A DNA stretch of 64,000 nt from Nakaseomyces glabratus (lineage: Eukaryota > Ascomycota > Saccharomycetes > Saccharomycetales > Saccharomycetaceae). A program made the position numbers and the translations under genes. Location: the NCBI RefSeq assembly GCF_010111755.1, contig NC_088955.1, forward strand, positions 310,001-374,000, given 5' to 3'. The first letter of the stretch is position 1; the number at the start of each line of letters is the position of its first letter. The notes under the pieces are model-generated. The model made no database searches. It worked only from the letters and a program-made list of their open reading frames with translations, and had not been told where the DNA came from. Below are positions 20,370 through 31,197 of the stretch, in pieces.

Positions 20370-21721
20370 TGTTTAAATTTAATATATGTTATTTGTTGTG
20401 GGATAGTGTTGTATGTTGATGTCTTGAACTTGAAGAACAGACCGAAAACACCAACTCTCATATATTTCAAGCTGTTTATATACTTATTTTTTTTCTTTGA
20501 GAACTATTGCTTCAAAACACAAAGCAACATATAGCGTGTGTTCCCTTAATCCGGGTTTGATGGATGTGGGTACAAGTTGCCTATTACAAGGGAATTAGAT
20601 AATGTTCTAGGGACAATGGGAGAATAAGCCAACTCAATTGGCAGCCCATCAGGCCGGTGTTAATTTCATCATCCTGTGTATGTGTGATGTTCAGCCATTT
20701 GTTCAAACAAAGCAACTATTGCAGTTTACCTTAATGATGAAGGAGAAAAGCCCACGTTTGAAATGGAAGATGAGTCAAATCAAGGTTCAAACAACTACGC
20801 ATCGTTTGTTACACCGCATCTTTACAGTACTTATCTTGATCAGCATGCTCCGGATCCAAATTCCCGGTGGCAATGTATCAAACCCTTGAAACAACATGAA
20901 TATCTACGCATGGCATATGGGAGCATATATGGGAGCATAACACATGGGGGGGGGGGGGGGGGCAGTTCTTGGTCGTGGTCTGCTCTAGTACCAAGGGGAA
21001 GAATTAACAGAAACTACAATCTAGGAGAAAGCCTAAAGCTTCAAGAGTAGTTGAAGTTGTTGGACGATTTTTTAGAGAACTCGGATTAATGGGAGAACTC
21101 GATATCATTCTACCAAGATTCCCTTTTTGACAAAATGGCCGGCAGACTCAAAATTGATCTGAGAAAAGTACTAAAAAGGCCCAAAAAGAATGAGATGGAT
21201 CGATGCTTCCTTTAGTCCGGAAAGCAATTGCAATTATTATCACTGATAACGTCATGCCACATTAACAAAAATGAAAGAGAAAGAAGTTTAAATAGAAATC
21301 TGCGTTCCATATCCTTTTCGCTCAGAGGTCACCAATGCTGTTCTGGGAACCCACTATTGTGCTTCACGGTCTCACACCGGATGGCTATCCTCAAACGTGG
21401 AATCTGGTGTTTTATAGCATAAAAAGGGTGATAGGGTCAGATCAGCCTCACTCATGTTTATTTACGTTATTTGGTGTGGCAAAGAACGGAACCAAGAACA
21501 AGCAATAGGGATGCGGGTCAATGGAAAAGCTGTAAATAGAGCCTTCTACGACACTTTCTCCCGAGGTGTGATGGCACAACTACATTTTTTCTTATCATGT
21601 ACATTCACGCTAATAAGGTACGTCTCTTGTGATGATTCTGTGTAGGGCTTTTAAGTGAGAGAGTAAATTGAGGACTGAAATCAGTGCAGCCAAAAAAAAA
21701 ATGAAATAAAAAAAAATAAAT
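20370..21721. other. Long promoter of the small gene; poly-G tract
   Basis: A TATA-like GTATATAAAC lies on the minus strand at 20474-20483. An AGGGG stress-type element occurs near 20993. A run of 17 G at 20946-20962 is described separately. Plus-strand open frames across 20638-21050 run through the G tract and are not believed. Confidence 0.5.
20946..20962 (+). repeat. G17 homopolymer
   Basis: Seventeen G in a row, far longer than usual in an AT-rich yeast genome. It may be length-variable and hard to sequence. Confidence 0.95.
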
Positions 21722-21819
21722 TGCGATTTCTGTGGATCGAACACAGGACCTCCAGATAACTTGTTGACCGAAGTTTTCGAATCTTCAGTCTGGCGCTCTC
21801 CCAACTGAGCTAAAACCGC
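21722..21819 (-). tRNA. tRNA-Phe (anticodon GAA) with 25-nt intron
   Basis: Read on the minus strand the gene begins GCGGTTTTAGCTCAGTTGG, has anticodon stem-loop CAGACTGAAG, a 25-nt intron directly after position 37, then ATCTGGAGGT, T-loop GTTCGATCC and a 3' end AAATCGCA. The acceptor stem pairs throughout with one G-U. The intron contains CTTC, which can pair with the anticodon as in other yeast tRNA-Phe genes. S. cerevisiae introns at this place are 18-19 nt, so this one is a little longer. Confidence 0.97.
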
Positions 21820-22449
21820 TTATTAACTTTGATGTACGGAATACAAGTCTGGAATACTATATTAATATTTTCAGTAATTTGGTTGATTTACAAATAGGCG
21901 CTTATGTAATTTAAACCCGGATAAAAATCAAAATTCTTATGGCAATCGTTTCCGTTTATTTATCTGGGTTTTATTACCTTGTCTATACAGGTTTCTTGAG
22001 TTTCTGTTCATTGTTGAAGCTAAAAGTTCTATATATCATTTCATGTGGGAAATTGCATGTATCTTGCAATGATAACGAAAAAATTGTAGATCTCATCTAG
22101 TTTGATCAAATATTTCCTCACTTAATAAGAGTATTCAAACCGATTGGAAAGAATGTGCTATTGAAGTTCATTGTGTTTTAAGATGTGTATTTATCTATAC
22201 TTTAACTAACTGATTTAATGTTTTTGTCATGTTAGGCCGACCATACAGAAATACTGGATTGGCGAGATTATTTTGTGTCAAAACGTCGATCAAATAGTAA
22301 ATAACACTCTCTCATTGTATGCCATGTAATTTCAAATTATTTCTACTTAAGATCAATCCTGTATTATACAAATATATCTTGCAAAAAATGGCATTGTTTA
22401 TTAAACATTCTTCAGCCCTTATTAATTTACAATACAAAAGAACAGCTCA
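21820..22449. other. tRNA-Phe to chitin deacetylase spacer
   Basis: AT-rich spacer holding the promoter of the deacetylase. The only motif I note is a middle sporulation element at 22271-22279. There is no LTR or other retrotransposon trace next to the tRNA gene. Confidence 0.6.
22271..22279 (-). promoter_or_regulatory. Possible middle sporulation element (Ndt80 site)
   Basis: The minus strand reads GACACAAAA, which fits the MSE consensus DNCRCAAAW exactly, 171 bp before the deacetylase ATG. Chitin deacetylases of S. cerevisiae are mid-late sporulation genes. The motif is degenerate, so chance is possible. Confidence 0.45.
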
Positions 22450-23348
22450 ATGACCATACAAATGTTACAAATACTGACTATATACCTATTACTGCTACAT
22501 TATGTAATCGCCAATATTGCTTACAGTGTGTCAACTCCATTTCCACAATGGTTGACAGATATAACAGGCTTGAAGAAATGGCCCGGCTTGGATCCACCGT
22601 TCATTCCTAATATCAAGTTGGATAACATTCCGGAAAACTCAAGATACAATCATGAAAGGTGCCGCACTCGATGGGGTTATAGTCCACCAAAAATTGCTCA
22701 TTTGATTGCGATGGTTGTTGCTCTAAGACAGATATTTACACCTGCTCAACTTTTACACAAACATTTGATGATGGACCTTCAATATATACTAACCAATTAC
22801 TAGATAACTTTAAAGGTAAAGCCAACTTTTTCACTATCGGACTAAACATTGCCACCTATCCAGATATTTTCAAAAGGATGGTTAATGAGGGCCATTTTAT
22901 TGGAACTCATACTTGGTCGCACAAGCATCTACCATCATTATCGAATAGACAAATAGCCGCACAGTTACAATGGTCAATTTGGATAATGAACGCAACAGCC
23001 GGTGTAATACCAAAGTACTTTCGGCCTCCATATGGTGGTCTTGATAATAGAGTCAGAGCTGTTGCAGCACGTTTAAATCTGACACCTATTGTATGGAACT
23101 TCGACACATTTGATTGGAAATTAAGTAAAAATCAAATCACAGAAGAAGACATTCTTAAAAACGTGCGTGAATGGAAAAAGAAGTATACTGAAGGGATAAT
23201 TCTAGAACATGATACAGCTGAGAAGAACGTTAAGGTGGCACTGCAAATAAATGACATAATTGGAAGCAACCAAATGAAAGTAGATACTTGTTTACCCGCA
23301 CATTCCCAACTGTCAACTATCAAGTTACCATTAGATAAGCAATATTGA
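22450..23348 (+). pseudogene. Chitin deacetylase, broken by a single frameshift
   Basis: Two frames together make a complete CDA1/CDA2-like sporulation chitin deacetylase. Frame one (22450-22803) gives a hydrophobic signal peptide and the motif GLKKWPGLDPP, then loses the family pattern. From about 22690 the second frame carries the rest: NCSFDC, the catalytic TFDDGP (22761-22778), HTWSH (22908-22922), RPPYGG, DTFDW and the final LEHD. All polysaccharide deacetylase motifs are intact. The shift falls at an A5 run, 22689-22693; one base fewer than expected explains it. Cda1 and Cda2 turn chitin into chitosan for the ascospore wall. It is convergent with IMH1, 43 bp apart, as CDA2-IMH1 in S. 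cerevisiae. A sequencing error cannot be excluded. Confidence 0.85.
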
Positions 23349-23391
23349 TGGCTGTGTCCAAAAATATAAGTGATACTGTATTGCTGGATGC

Positions 23392-25995
23392 TTACTTGAT
23401 GTTCATCAATAATCTCTTTTCATCGTTGTTATCTAGTTGAAGCAGCATAGCAATAACTGGAAGTAATTGCGCTCTTTGGTCTTTGTGCTCTAAGAAACCC
23501 AGCAAAACATTCTTTATGTATGCAATTTTCTCATTAACATCGGGTTGTGCCTCAGAAGCTCTTGGACTTATTTTTGCTGAGCTATTACTTGTCACAGAAA
23601 CCTCAGAATTAGAACGACTTCTGATAGATTCATTAGAGGGTCTTGACAAACGATCGATGCTACTTTTTTCTCGTAATGTGCTTAATTGAGAAGATAAAGT
23701 TCTATAATTATTCGAGAGTCTTTCATACTTTTTGTTAGCATCTGAATTTAATTTCATAAGCTGTTCGTTGGATTCTTGAAGTTCGCTGATCCTCTTGTCT
23801 GCCTTTTGTAATGCCTCCTTTAAATTCCCAGCAACTTTTTTCAACTCTCCAGATTCATCTTCATCATTGTTGGTTGACCTCTTTAATGTTTGACTTATAT
23901 TATTCAAATCTTCAATTTGAGACAACAATTGCTTCTCGCGAAATTGTAATTGATTGAGTTGGGATTTCAAATCATCATTCATGTTCTTCCAATTTTGAAT
24001 TTCCCTATTCTTTCTTGAGGTTTGCAATGCTAGTTCAGATTCCATTTTATTCCTCTCATCTGTTAACAAGGCAAGCTTGTTCTCAATTTCTTGACGACCT
24101 GAACTCTCCTCATTCTGCTGATCGGAGATCAACCTTCTCATTGTATCACATTCTCGGGATTTCTCCTGTAAAGTATTCATATATTCATTCAATTCGTCCT
24201 CAAGTGACATAATACGCTTATTTGATTCTTTTAGTTTAACATTTAATTCATTGCACTGTCTCTTAATAGAATCAACTTGTTCATTTGAATTTGATTTCAG
24301 ATTCTGTGCTGTATCATATTTTTCTTGAAGAATTGAGAGTCTTTCGGATAATTTACCATTCTCTTTGAGGTAGTTTTCCAAAGATACCACATTAGTTTTG
24401 GCTTCCTTTTTCAGTGATTCATTTTCATTTTGAATTGTTGTAAGCTGAGATTCTTTGGACTTTAACTCCTTTTCAAGTTTTTCAATGGTAGCTTGAACAA
24501 CAGCATTTTTCTCATTATACTGCTTAACCTGCTCTTCTAAATATCCAATAGTTTTTTCTCTTTGAGTTAGAGTTAGTTTAATTGCATTTATATCTTTTAA
24601 CTGGGCCTTCAAAGTTTTATTCTCGTCACTTAATTTTTCAATTGCGTCCTTCGATGCTATTTCTTTCTCTTTCAATATTGTAGTTTGGTTTAGTTTCATT
24701 TCTGATATTTCACCATTCAATGAGGCAATTTTGGCCTTTAGTTCTAATTGTGTTTTTTCATAGGTCTCTATCATAGTAGCATTCTTACTTCTTAGATTAT
24801 CTAGTTCTTTTTTAACTTCTTCTACCTCCTTTCCAGCATTACTATTAGCATTCTTGATTTGATCTCTTGCATCGACAAGATCATTTCCAACTTCTCTCAA
24901 CATATCCCTGACTTCTTCTATTTCAATGTTCTTTTGCTTTAGTGAATCTCTTACTTTTACCAATTCTTCTTCTAATGCCGAGTTCTTTGTTTCAATCTCT
25001 ACTGTAGACTTGCTACTGGATTGTAGCTCCTCATACCTAGCCTTCCATTCTTCACATTTCATTTTTATATCCTTCAACTCATTTTGTAATCCATCCATGT
25101 CAACAGATAAATTAGCAGTTTCAATTGGCGCTGGCAATGATGCATTATTTACCCCACCTTTGCTCTTTTTGTTCTTTTTCTTTTTTCCTTTACCAGTAGA
25201 CGCTGTTGTAGTGCTAATTAGTGATGTATTTTGAGATTTTGTACTAATCTCTAAAATCTGAGCTTTTAAACTATCAATCTCTTTCTGCTTCTCATCGATT
25301 GTACTTTTTAAAGATTCAGTTTCACCAGTGACATCGTTACTATTTTCAAATGCCTCACGACTCTTATCCTCGAGCTCTTGTATCTGACCTTTTAGTTGAT
25401 CAATTAACTTCTGCTTGTCTGCCAACTGAGTTTCAGTTGATTTTGTTAGTTTATCATTTTCAAGTTTCATTGCCTGGGCTTCCTCTTCCAATAACTTTAC
25501 TTTTTCAACAAGTTTATTGGAGTTTTCTTTAGAATTTCTATTTTGAGTTTCAAGTTGTTCTTCCAATTCTCTAATCTTTGCTTCATTCGCATCATTCTGC
25601 TCATCGTTATCCGTTTTCTTTTGCTCCATAGTCAATCTTTTAATCTCTTCATTTAGCATGCTGTTCTTATCATTCAAATTCTTAAAGAATGTAGGCAAAC
25701 TTTCAACAGCATCATCCAAGTTCCCTACAGGTGTATTTTCAGCTAATATTTTCTCTAATGCTTCTATTTTCTCACTCTTAGACTTTTCAGTCTTATAAGC
25801 TTGTAAAAGTAAGGGATATTTTTGTTCATATTTTTCGAATTTTCGAAGCTTTAACTGTACTTCGCGCGGCAAACCACTATTGTCATCAGGAACAGCAGTT
25901 AAATCGGTCTGGCTTCCATTCCCTAGGTCATCAGTCAAACCTTTGGCCAGCTCATCAGTCAAATTCTTCCCAAGTTGGGATAGTTGCTTGAACAT
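23392..25995 (-). CDS. IMH1: Golgin with GRIP domain
   Basis: The 867-residue protein is almost entirely heptad coiled coil (about 40-800), with a Lys-rich break GKGKKKKNKKSKG near 270. The last 50 residues form a GRIP domain (NEKIAYIKNVLLGFLEHKDQ) that binds Arl1-GTP. Imh1 tethers transport vesicles at the trans-Golgi network; the S. cerevisiae protein is 911 residues. Its place between a chitin deacetylase and CDC25 on the minus strand is the same as YLR308W-YLR309C-YLR310C. The ATG at 25995 starts MFKQLSQLGKNLTDELAKG, an amphipathic N terminus common in golgins. Confidence 0.95.
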   Translation of the reverse strand: MFKQLSQLGKNLTDELAKGLTDDLGNGSQTDLTAVPDDNSGLPREVQLKLRKFEKYEQKYPLLLQAYKTEKSKSEKIEALEKILAENTPVGNLDDAVESLPTFFKNLNDKNSMLNEEIKRLTMEQKKTDNDEQNDANEAKIRELEEQLETQNRNSKENSNKLVEKVKLLEEEAQAMKLENDKLTKSTETQLADKQKLIDQLKGQIQELEDKSREAFENSNDVTGETESLKSTIDEKQKEIDSLKAQILEISTKSQNTSLISTTTASTGKGKKKKNKKSKGGVNNASLPAPIETANLSVDMDGLQNELKDIKMKCEEWKARYEELQSSSKSTVEIETKNSALEEELVKVRDSLKQKNIEIEEVRDMLREVGNDLVDARDQIKNANSNAGKEVEEVKKELDNLRSKNATMIETYEKTQLELKAKIASLNGEISEMKLNQTTILKEKEIASKDAIEKLSDENKTLKAQLKDINAIKLTLTQREKTIGYLEEQVKQYNEKNAVVQATIEKLEKELKSKESQLTTIQNENESLKKEAKTNVVSLENYLKENGKLSERLSILQEKYDTAQNLKSNSNEQVDSIKRQCNELNVKLKESNKRIMSLEDELNEYMNTLQEKSRECDTMRRLISDQQNEESSGRQEIENKLALLTDERNKMESELALQTSRKNREIQNWKNMNDDLKSQLNQLQFREKQLLSQIEDLNNISQTLKRSTNNDEDESGELKKVAGNLKEALQKADKRISELQESNEQLMKLNSDANKKYERLSNNYRTLSSQLSTLREKSSIDRLSRPSNESIRSRSNSEVSVTSNSSAKISPRASEAQPDVNEKIAYIKNVLLGFLEHKDQRAQLLPVIAMLLQLDNNDEKRLLMNIK

Positions 25996-26502
25996 CTTAT
26001 AGCTTCTGATCTAGCTATACATGTATCAATTCGAGATTACTATATGATTAAACCTAAGACCTGACACGTAATTGGTCTAGTTATTAGTTTAACTGACCTT
26101 ATTGCTTACTTACTACTACTACAGTAGTTTCACGATGGCAATACACGTTAAAGGCTCAGTGAACCATTGCGCCCCACCTTTGACACTTCTACACCTTCAC
26201 GTCGTACAGCACTATACCTTAGTTAAATGTAATAGTAGCCAGGGAAATATGCACAGTGGTAGTTTAACATGGCCCGGCTCGATCATTGTCTGCATTCTAT
26301 CCACTCTGACCTACATCAGCCAAAACATAATATTAAAAACACAATAAAAACATCAAAAACCATTACTTGTGTATCGGTCTATGTAAAAATCTAAATCGAA
26401 GACATAGCTGTATTGTAATAATCATTTCAAAACCAGAAGACTAGCTTCTGAAAGAAAGAGGAAAGAAATGTCTATATATATTGATGAATAGATAACTAGC
26501 AA
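25996..26502. other. IMH1 promoter and CDC25 3' region
   Basis: About 500 bp between two minus-strand genes. I see no other gene or motif in it. Confidence 0.6.
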
Positions 26503-29500
26503 TTATCCAAAGAATTTAGAGGTTTGTTTCTTTCGCCTAAAGTTTATGAAAGGTTGTGGTTTTTCCTCTGCGTATTCTGGATTACTACTTTTGTTAAGTC
26601 TATCATGGGAGTGGTGTCCGCTGGTATTACCAGTTTTTGTGGTTTCCGGACGAGGTTCAATCTGCAGAGATAGTTGGTATTGCTTCTCTATATGAGGAAC
26701 GCCTTCTAATCCCTCTTCAATTCCAGTTTGCACATCATCTAGCCTCTTTAGCTTGTAATGGAATTTCTTGAAAGTCAAAATGCCCTCAATAATATTTGCA
26801 ATTTTCGACCGCTTTCCGAAATTAATTATATCTGTTTTTCCATCAAGATAATCACTATTACCTGCGAATGTGAATGTTAAATCTGATAGATAGACACCAA
26901 AAAATGGAACACAAGCGACATCCTTAACCGATCTCAGTAATTCCCTATATTTGATAAAATTTCTCTTCGAGTCCATCAAACTGTTTAAGTTATCTAACAC
27001 TTCTTTTGTTTCGGTTGGTACTAAATTCCATGTTTGCTTCAACCTATAAATAGGCGAAGAATATAAGGCTGAAACGATAGCGGTCATTGATGAAAAATTG
27101 TTCAACTCTTTACAATGCTGAGCAACTGTAATGAAATATTGAATTAATTTAGCTCTTTTCTGAACATCAGCATGTTTGACAATTGTGAAAGAAACATAAT
27201 TGGTCAAACTATTGGCATTCGCAATAAATCTTGTAATGTTAGGTGAGCCGCCCATATCACAGTACTTATTTCCCCAAGCTCTGTCTAAACATTCAAACAT
27301 AGTTATTCTCAGATACAAGTCATGTTCAATTAGAGTCAGTTGTGCTGCATATAAATACGGATCAATATCCAATAAGTCAGAGGATTTCATTGAGCTATGC
27401 AATTTAACAGCAGTTTGTTCAACATTATTCTTGGTTGGCAGGCCAACAGATTGAAGGGAATTCAAAGGATTCTCACCTTCCAATGGTGTTTGAGCATCAT
27501 TCCCAAAAATGTTTTCATTAATTTTTGATAGTAGTATGTCGGAACCAGGTATTTTCTCTGATATGGCCATCTTGGCAAAGCTAACAATAACACCTACGCC
27601 TGATTCATTATATTTGGGCGTCCAGTACTGAGTCAAAAAGGTTTTCATAATATTCACAACTCTACATTTCACAGGATTCAGCTTTCTTTCTATCCAGATA
27701 TTATACTCATCAAAACTCAAACCTTCAGGCGGGTATAGGTTGTATCTATAAATCAATGCATAAAAGAATTCCCTTGTAGTCATAAAACTTCTGAAGGTCA
27801 TTAGCAATGTAACATTGAAACTTGCATCGATAATACTATGACACGTTAGGTGTTCGATAAGTGCAACCTTTGTTCCACCACGAATTTTACCTTTGGTATC
27901 GTAGATCAAATCATCTTCGTATTCCGGCAACAGAAACCATGGTAATTCAGTTACTTGTCCTGATACTTCTTTTTGTGCTTCATTTTCTTCACCTGCCTCG
28001 TTTTCACGGGGTAATTCATCCTCATCGTCAGAGTTATTCTCAGAATAAATATCAAACCAGCGTTCTTGTTCACCCTTTAAAAGTTCGGTAGTCAATCTAT
28101 TCTTCATCATTCTCGCAGCATAATTCAATAAATTCTCACGCTCTTCTGTTAGTTGCTCGACAACGATACAAGATAGGTTTGCAATCTCAACATATTTTTC
28201 ACACGCATCTATGAAATCATCAGAGTTATTCAAGAAGTTCAGGTCATTAAACTCAACATCTTGACTAACTAATGATTTATACAATTCTGCAGCATGTTTA
28301 TCAGTCTTTCTTTGATTGAAGCTTTTCATTCCAATAGTATTAGTTCGTTTCATGGGTTCATAGTATCCAACAATCAAATTTGATCTCATTGATGCAAAAG
28401 AATATGGATCATCTAATGTAGTTTGCTGGGAGGTCATAATTAAACGCATAACAATATCATGAAATGCCTGCTTAATATCAAAAAACTCTATCAATACTGA
28501 AGATATTGAAGACATAGCGTGAATCAAAAACTCTTGGCTTTCTGGATCTAAAGTTGAGGGTGGAGCCTTTATTAATCTTTTCAGATTTATGAAAATGGTT
28601 AAATCTAAATTCTCAAGAATTTCCAGCATTAAATTATTTTGATTCACTTGTTCATAAATACTAGAATTAATTTCAAGGTTTCTCATCCTCGTCTTTGGCT
28701 GATTCATGATATTCAAGTGCTCACCGTTTAGGCTGTTTAGTCTATCATATATCTGAGAAGAGATTCTATTCATTGTCGCCAATGTCTCATTATTTAACGG
28801 ATATCTTGACCGTCTCTTGGATGGTCTATTTCTCAAAAAGTGTCTAGCGGGATTTCCCTTTGAACTATTAACGAAGGAGGGTGCTGATGCCAAAGGAGGT
28901 AAATTACCGGCTGAACTACTATGCATTAATGGGTTATCATTTACAAAACCTGAGCTGCCAGCAGCTGAAGCAAACGAATCACCTAACTTTCCTTGGATTG
29001 CCGATAATGAAGAATTATGCGATCTCGACAAAATATCATTGTTGCTATTCCTAGTACTTGAATGTGAGCTATTCTTTTGATTAATAGTCGAGTCACTAGA
29101 AATAAAGCTAGAAAAAGGATTATTCCACGATCCTCCATTAAAAGATGACTTCAAGAATCTTGGTAATAGCTGTGGTAAGGCATCATCACCATTAATTACC
29201 GACATTTGTAGGATATGATGAAGGTATTGAATATGCTTGAACAGTCTATTGAACTCGGTGTCAATTATGTCATAAATAGTTTTTGTTAATGATTTTGGTA
29301 TATTTTCCTTTGCTGTTGGTGTGGCTGCCGAAGAGTTTATACCAGTACTTTGAATTGATGTTCGTGGGGTACTTGCCGTGACTGAGTTCCTTTGATAGTT
29401 GGATAAACTATGAGCATAAAACTGATTTGCATCAATATAAGAAGGTGAAATCAGATCACTGTTATTTCCGCTATCTTCTTCTGTAGTTAAGCTATTTTTG

Positions 29501-31197
29501 TGGTACGGAATTAATGTATCTGTCGTGCTCGTACTTACATTTCTCTTACCAGCAAGTGGGCTGTCTCCTGCATTTGGGCTATTCTCAAATATATCCTCAC
29601 GGGCTTTCCCTGCAGCAGCAGCATCATCATTATTATCGATATTTTGATTCTGAGTGTTATTTGCCAAAGATTCCACACCAGTGAATTGATATTTCTTGCG
29701 GAGGGATGCATCGAAAAATAATCTCGAGTTGATATTTATTTTACCCAAAGAAGTGATCATATGCTTGAATACTTTCTTTATATCCTTGGGAAGATTTCTT
29801 AATTTTTCTTGATTTTGAATAAGCCTGCATGCTAATACCATAAATGTAATATAATTAGAAGTCAAATCAAAAAATTTCATGAAGTTATATTTGTTGTCCG
29901 ACAGAAACATTCTGTGTGCCAGTTTGGCATAATATGCCGTTAAATCATGCAATTCTGACCAAGTCGTAATATCCTTGGATAACTGATAAAACCAATCACT
30001 TCTTGACATGACAGGCTGCTTCACATGTGAACTGTGTTGTTTTTTATGCCCGTCTGTTTCTTCATTCTTCTCGTTCTTCTCAACCTTTTCATATTTTTTT
30101 GCCTCAGTATTATCTGTATTCCCATGATCGTTAGTATCCTTTTCAGATTTATTTGTAGAGGCAGCATCATCTATATCTGCTGGTATATCAGAACTAGGTG
30201 TCGTTCTAGGACTTGGGGCTGTTATTGTCTTTAGATATTTTGGTTGTAAACTCACTAAGTGATCATGTGTTGGAAATTTGGTATCACGATTAGCCTCAAG
30301 TTCTGATTCAAAATTCAAGTTAGAGATCAATGGCAGCTCAGAACAGTATAAATCTAAATCTTTATTATAGTAGACCAACTTATCATTAGTCTTGCCTTCT
30401 ACTCCACTAGTTGTCACTAAAGGTATCGGAACCCATGTAGGGGTAATATCTGAGTGTAAACTATTAATGACCATCTCTATTTCTTCTAGGGATAAAACTT
30501 TAATCTCCTCATGTTTGTCTGCGGTTGTCTCTGAACTCTTAGATGCCTCTCGCTGGTTTCTGACTTCCACACTTGACATCGATCTGGAGGAGGACGTGCT
30601 CAAATTTGGCTTGTGTGAAATCACCGAAGATGAGCGCGCATTATCCTGGCCTTTCATTCTAGGCGATAGCGCATTATGAGGCATGGAATTTGTCCTCTCC
30701 AGAGACCCACTAGTAGAAGTCATCAACATAGGGGAAGTAGAGGACTGTGCCAAGTGCGACGAACCACGTCTGCTCATACTGTTTCTCGAGTTTACCACGT
30801 TGAGATAAGCACCTATACTTCCCCCATCTCCAGTACCCGCGTTGCCACCGATCACGTTCATCGCCACGCTCGGCCTGGACGTGCTGTTGAAACTGCTTCT
30901 ACGCGAGCTGCGCGAGCTTGATCGCTTCCCAAAGAGTCTGTGGTGATCCCGCAACGGTTTCGTGTAGTTCTGCGGGAACCACCCACGGACAGCCTTGTCA
31001 CTCTTCTCATCTATAATAAGACCGTCCCACCACCCAGACTGGTCCTTCGCAAGCACATACACCGTGTCGCCAGGCTGCATGCTCAGGTACTTCTCCTTCT
31101 TGTTGCCAGCATTGAACTCAAACTGCACCACAACCACATCCATAGGATACACAGTGGTCAGCTCGTGCCCATCCTGCGCCAATGACTCACTGGACAT
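26503..31197 (-). CDS. CDC25: Ras guanine nucleotide exchange factor
   Basis: The 1564-residue protein is close to S. cerevisiae Cdc25 (1589). It has an N-terminal SH3 domain (about 22-84, with QSGWWDG and GWFPQNY), a long Ser/Asn-rich linker, a RasGEF N-terminal (REM) motif (about 1090-1220) and the catalytic CDC25 homology domain (about 1270-1515). Cdc25 loads Ras1/Ras2 with GTP at the plasma membrane and endomembranes and so controls adenylate cyclase and PKA. S. cerevisiae has two copies, CDC25 and SDC25; the neighbours here mix both regions. I start at the ATG at 31197; the frame can be read from a GTG three bases upstream, which is not used in yeast. Confidence 0.95.
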   Translation of the reverse strand: MSSESLAQDGHELTTVYPMDVVVVQFEFNAGNKKEKYLSMQPGDTVYVLAKDQSGWWDGLIIDEKSDKAVRGWFPQNYTKPLRDHHRLFGKRSSSRSSRRSSFNSTSRPSVAMNVIGGNAGTGDGGSIGAYLNVVNSRNSMSRRGSSHLAQSSTSPMLMTSTSGSLERTNSMPHNALSPRMKGQDNARSSSVISHKPNLSTSSSRSMSSVEVRNQREASKSSETTADKHEEIKVLSLEEIEMVINSLHSDITPTWVPIPLVTTSGVEGKTNDKLVYYNKDLDLYCSELPLISNLNFESELEANRDTKFPTHDHLVSLQPKYLKTITAPSPRTTPSSDIPADIDDAASTNKSEKDTNDHGNTDNTEAKKYEKVEKNEKNEETDGHKKQHSSHVKQPVMSRSDWFYQLSKDITTWSELHDLTAYYAKLAHRMFLSDNKYNFMKFFDLTSNYITFMVLACRLIQNQEKLRNLPKDIKKVFKHMITSLGKININSRLFFDASLRKKYQFTGVESLANNTQNQNIDNNDDAAAAGKAREDIFENSPNAGDSPLAGKRNVSTSTTDTLIPYHKNSLTTEEDSGNNSDLISPSYIDANQFYAHSLSNYQRNSVTASTPRTSIQSTGINSSAATPTAKENIPKSLTKTIYDIIDTEFNRLFKHIQYLHHILQMSVINGDDALPQLLPRFLKSSFNGGSWNNPFSSFISSDSTINQKNSSHSSTRNSNNDILSRSHNSSLSAIQGKLGDSFASAAGSSGFVNDNPLMHSSSAGNLPPLASAPSFVNSSKGNPARHFLRNRPSKRRSRYPLNNETLATMNRISSQIYDRLNSLNGEHLNIMNQPKTRMRNLEINSSIYEQVNQNNLMLEILENLDLTIFINLKRLIKAPPSTLDPESQEFLIHAMSSISSVLIEFFDIKQAFHDIVMRLIMTSQQTTLDDPYSFASMRSNLIVGYYEPMKRTNTIGMKSFNQRKTDKHAAELYKSLVSQDVEFNDLNFLNNSDDFIDACEKYVEIANLSCIVVEQLTEERENLLNYAARMMKNRLTTELLKGEQERWFDIYSENNSDDEDELPRENEAGEENEAQKEVSGQVTELPWFLLPEYEDDLIYDTKGKIRGGTKVALIEHLTCHSIIDASFNVTLLMTFRSFMTTREFFYALIYRYNLYPPEGLSFDEYNIWIERKLNPVKCRVVNIMKTFLTQYWTPKYNESGVGVIVSFAKMAISEKIPGSDILLSKINENIFGNDAQTPLEGENPLNSLQSVGLPTKNNVEQTAVKLHSSMKSSDLLDIDPYLYAAQLTLIEHDLYLRITMFECLDRAWGNKYCDMGGSPNITRFIANANSLTNYVSFTIVKHADVQKRAKLIQYFITVAQHCKELNNFSSMTAIVSALYSSPIYRLKQTWNLVPTETKEVLDNLNSLMDSKRNFIKYRELLRSVKDVACVPFFGVYLSDLTFTFAGNSDYLDGKTDIINFGKRSKIANIIEGILTFKKFHYKLKRLDDVQTGIEEGLEGVPHIEKQYQLSLQIEPRPETTKTGNTSGHHSHDRLNKSSNPEYAEEKPQPFINFRRKKQTSKFFG

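Noticed and set aside
20763..21050. 95-codon frame through the G17 run
   Set aside because: The run would encode a chance polyglycine and the frame depends on its exact length.
21820..22449. Retrotransposon LTR next to tRNA-Phe
   Set aside because: No TG...CA-bounded element or tRNA-primer site is visible around any of the three tRNA genes.
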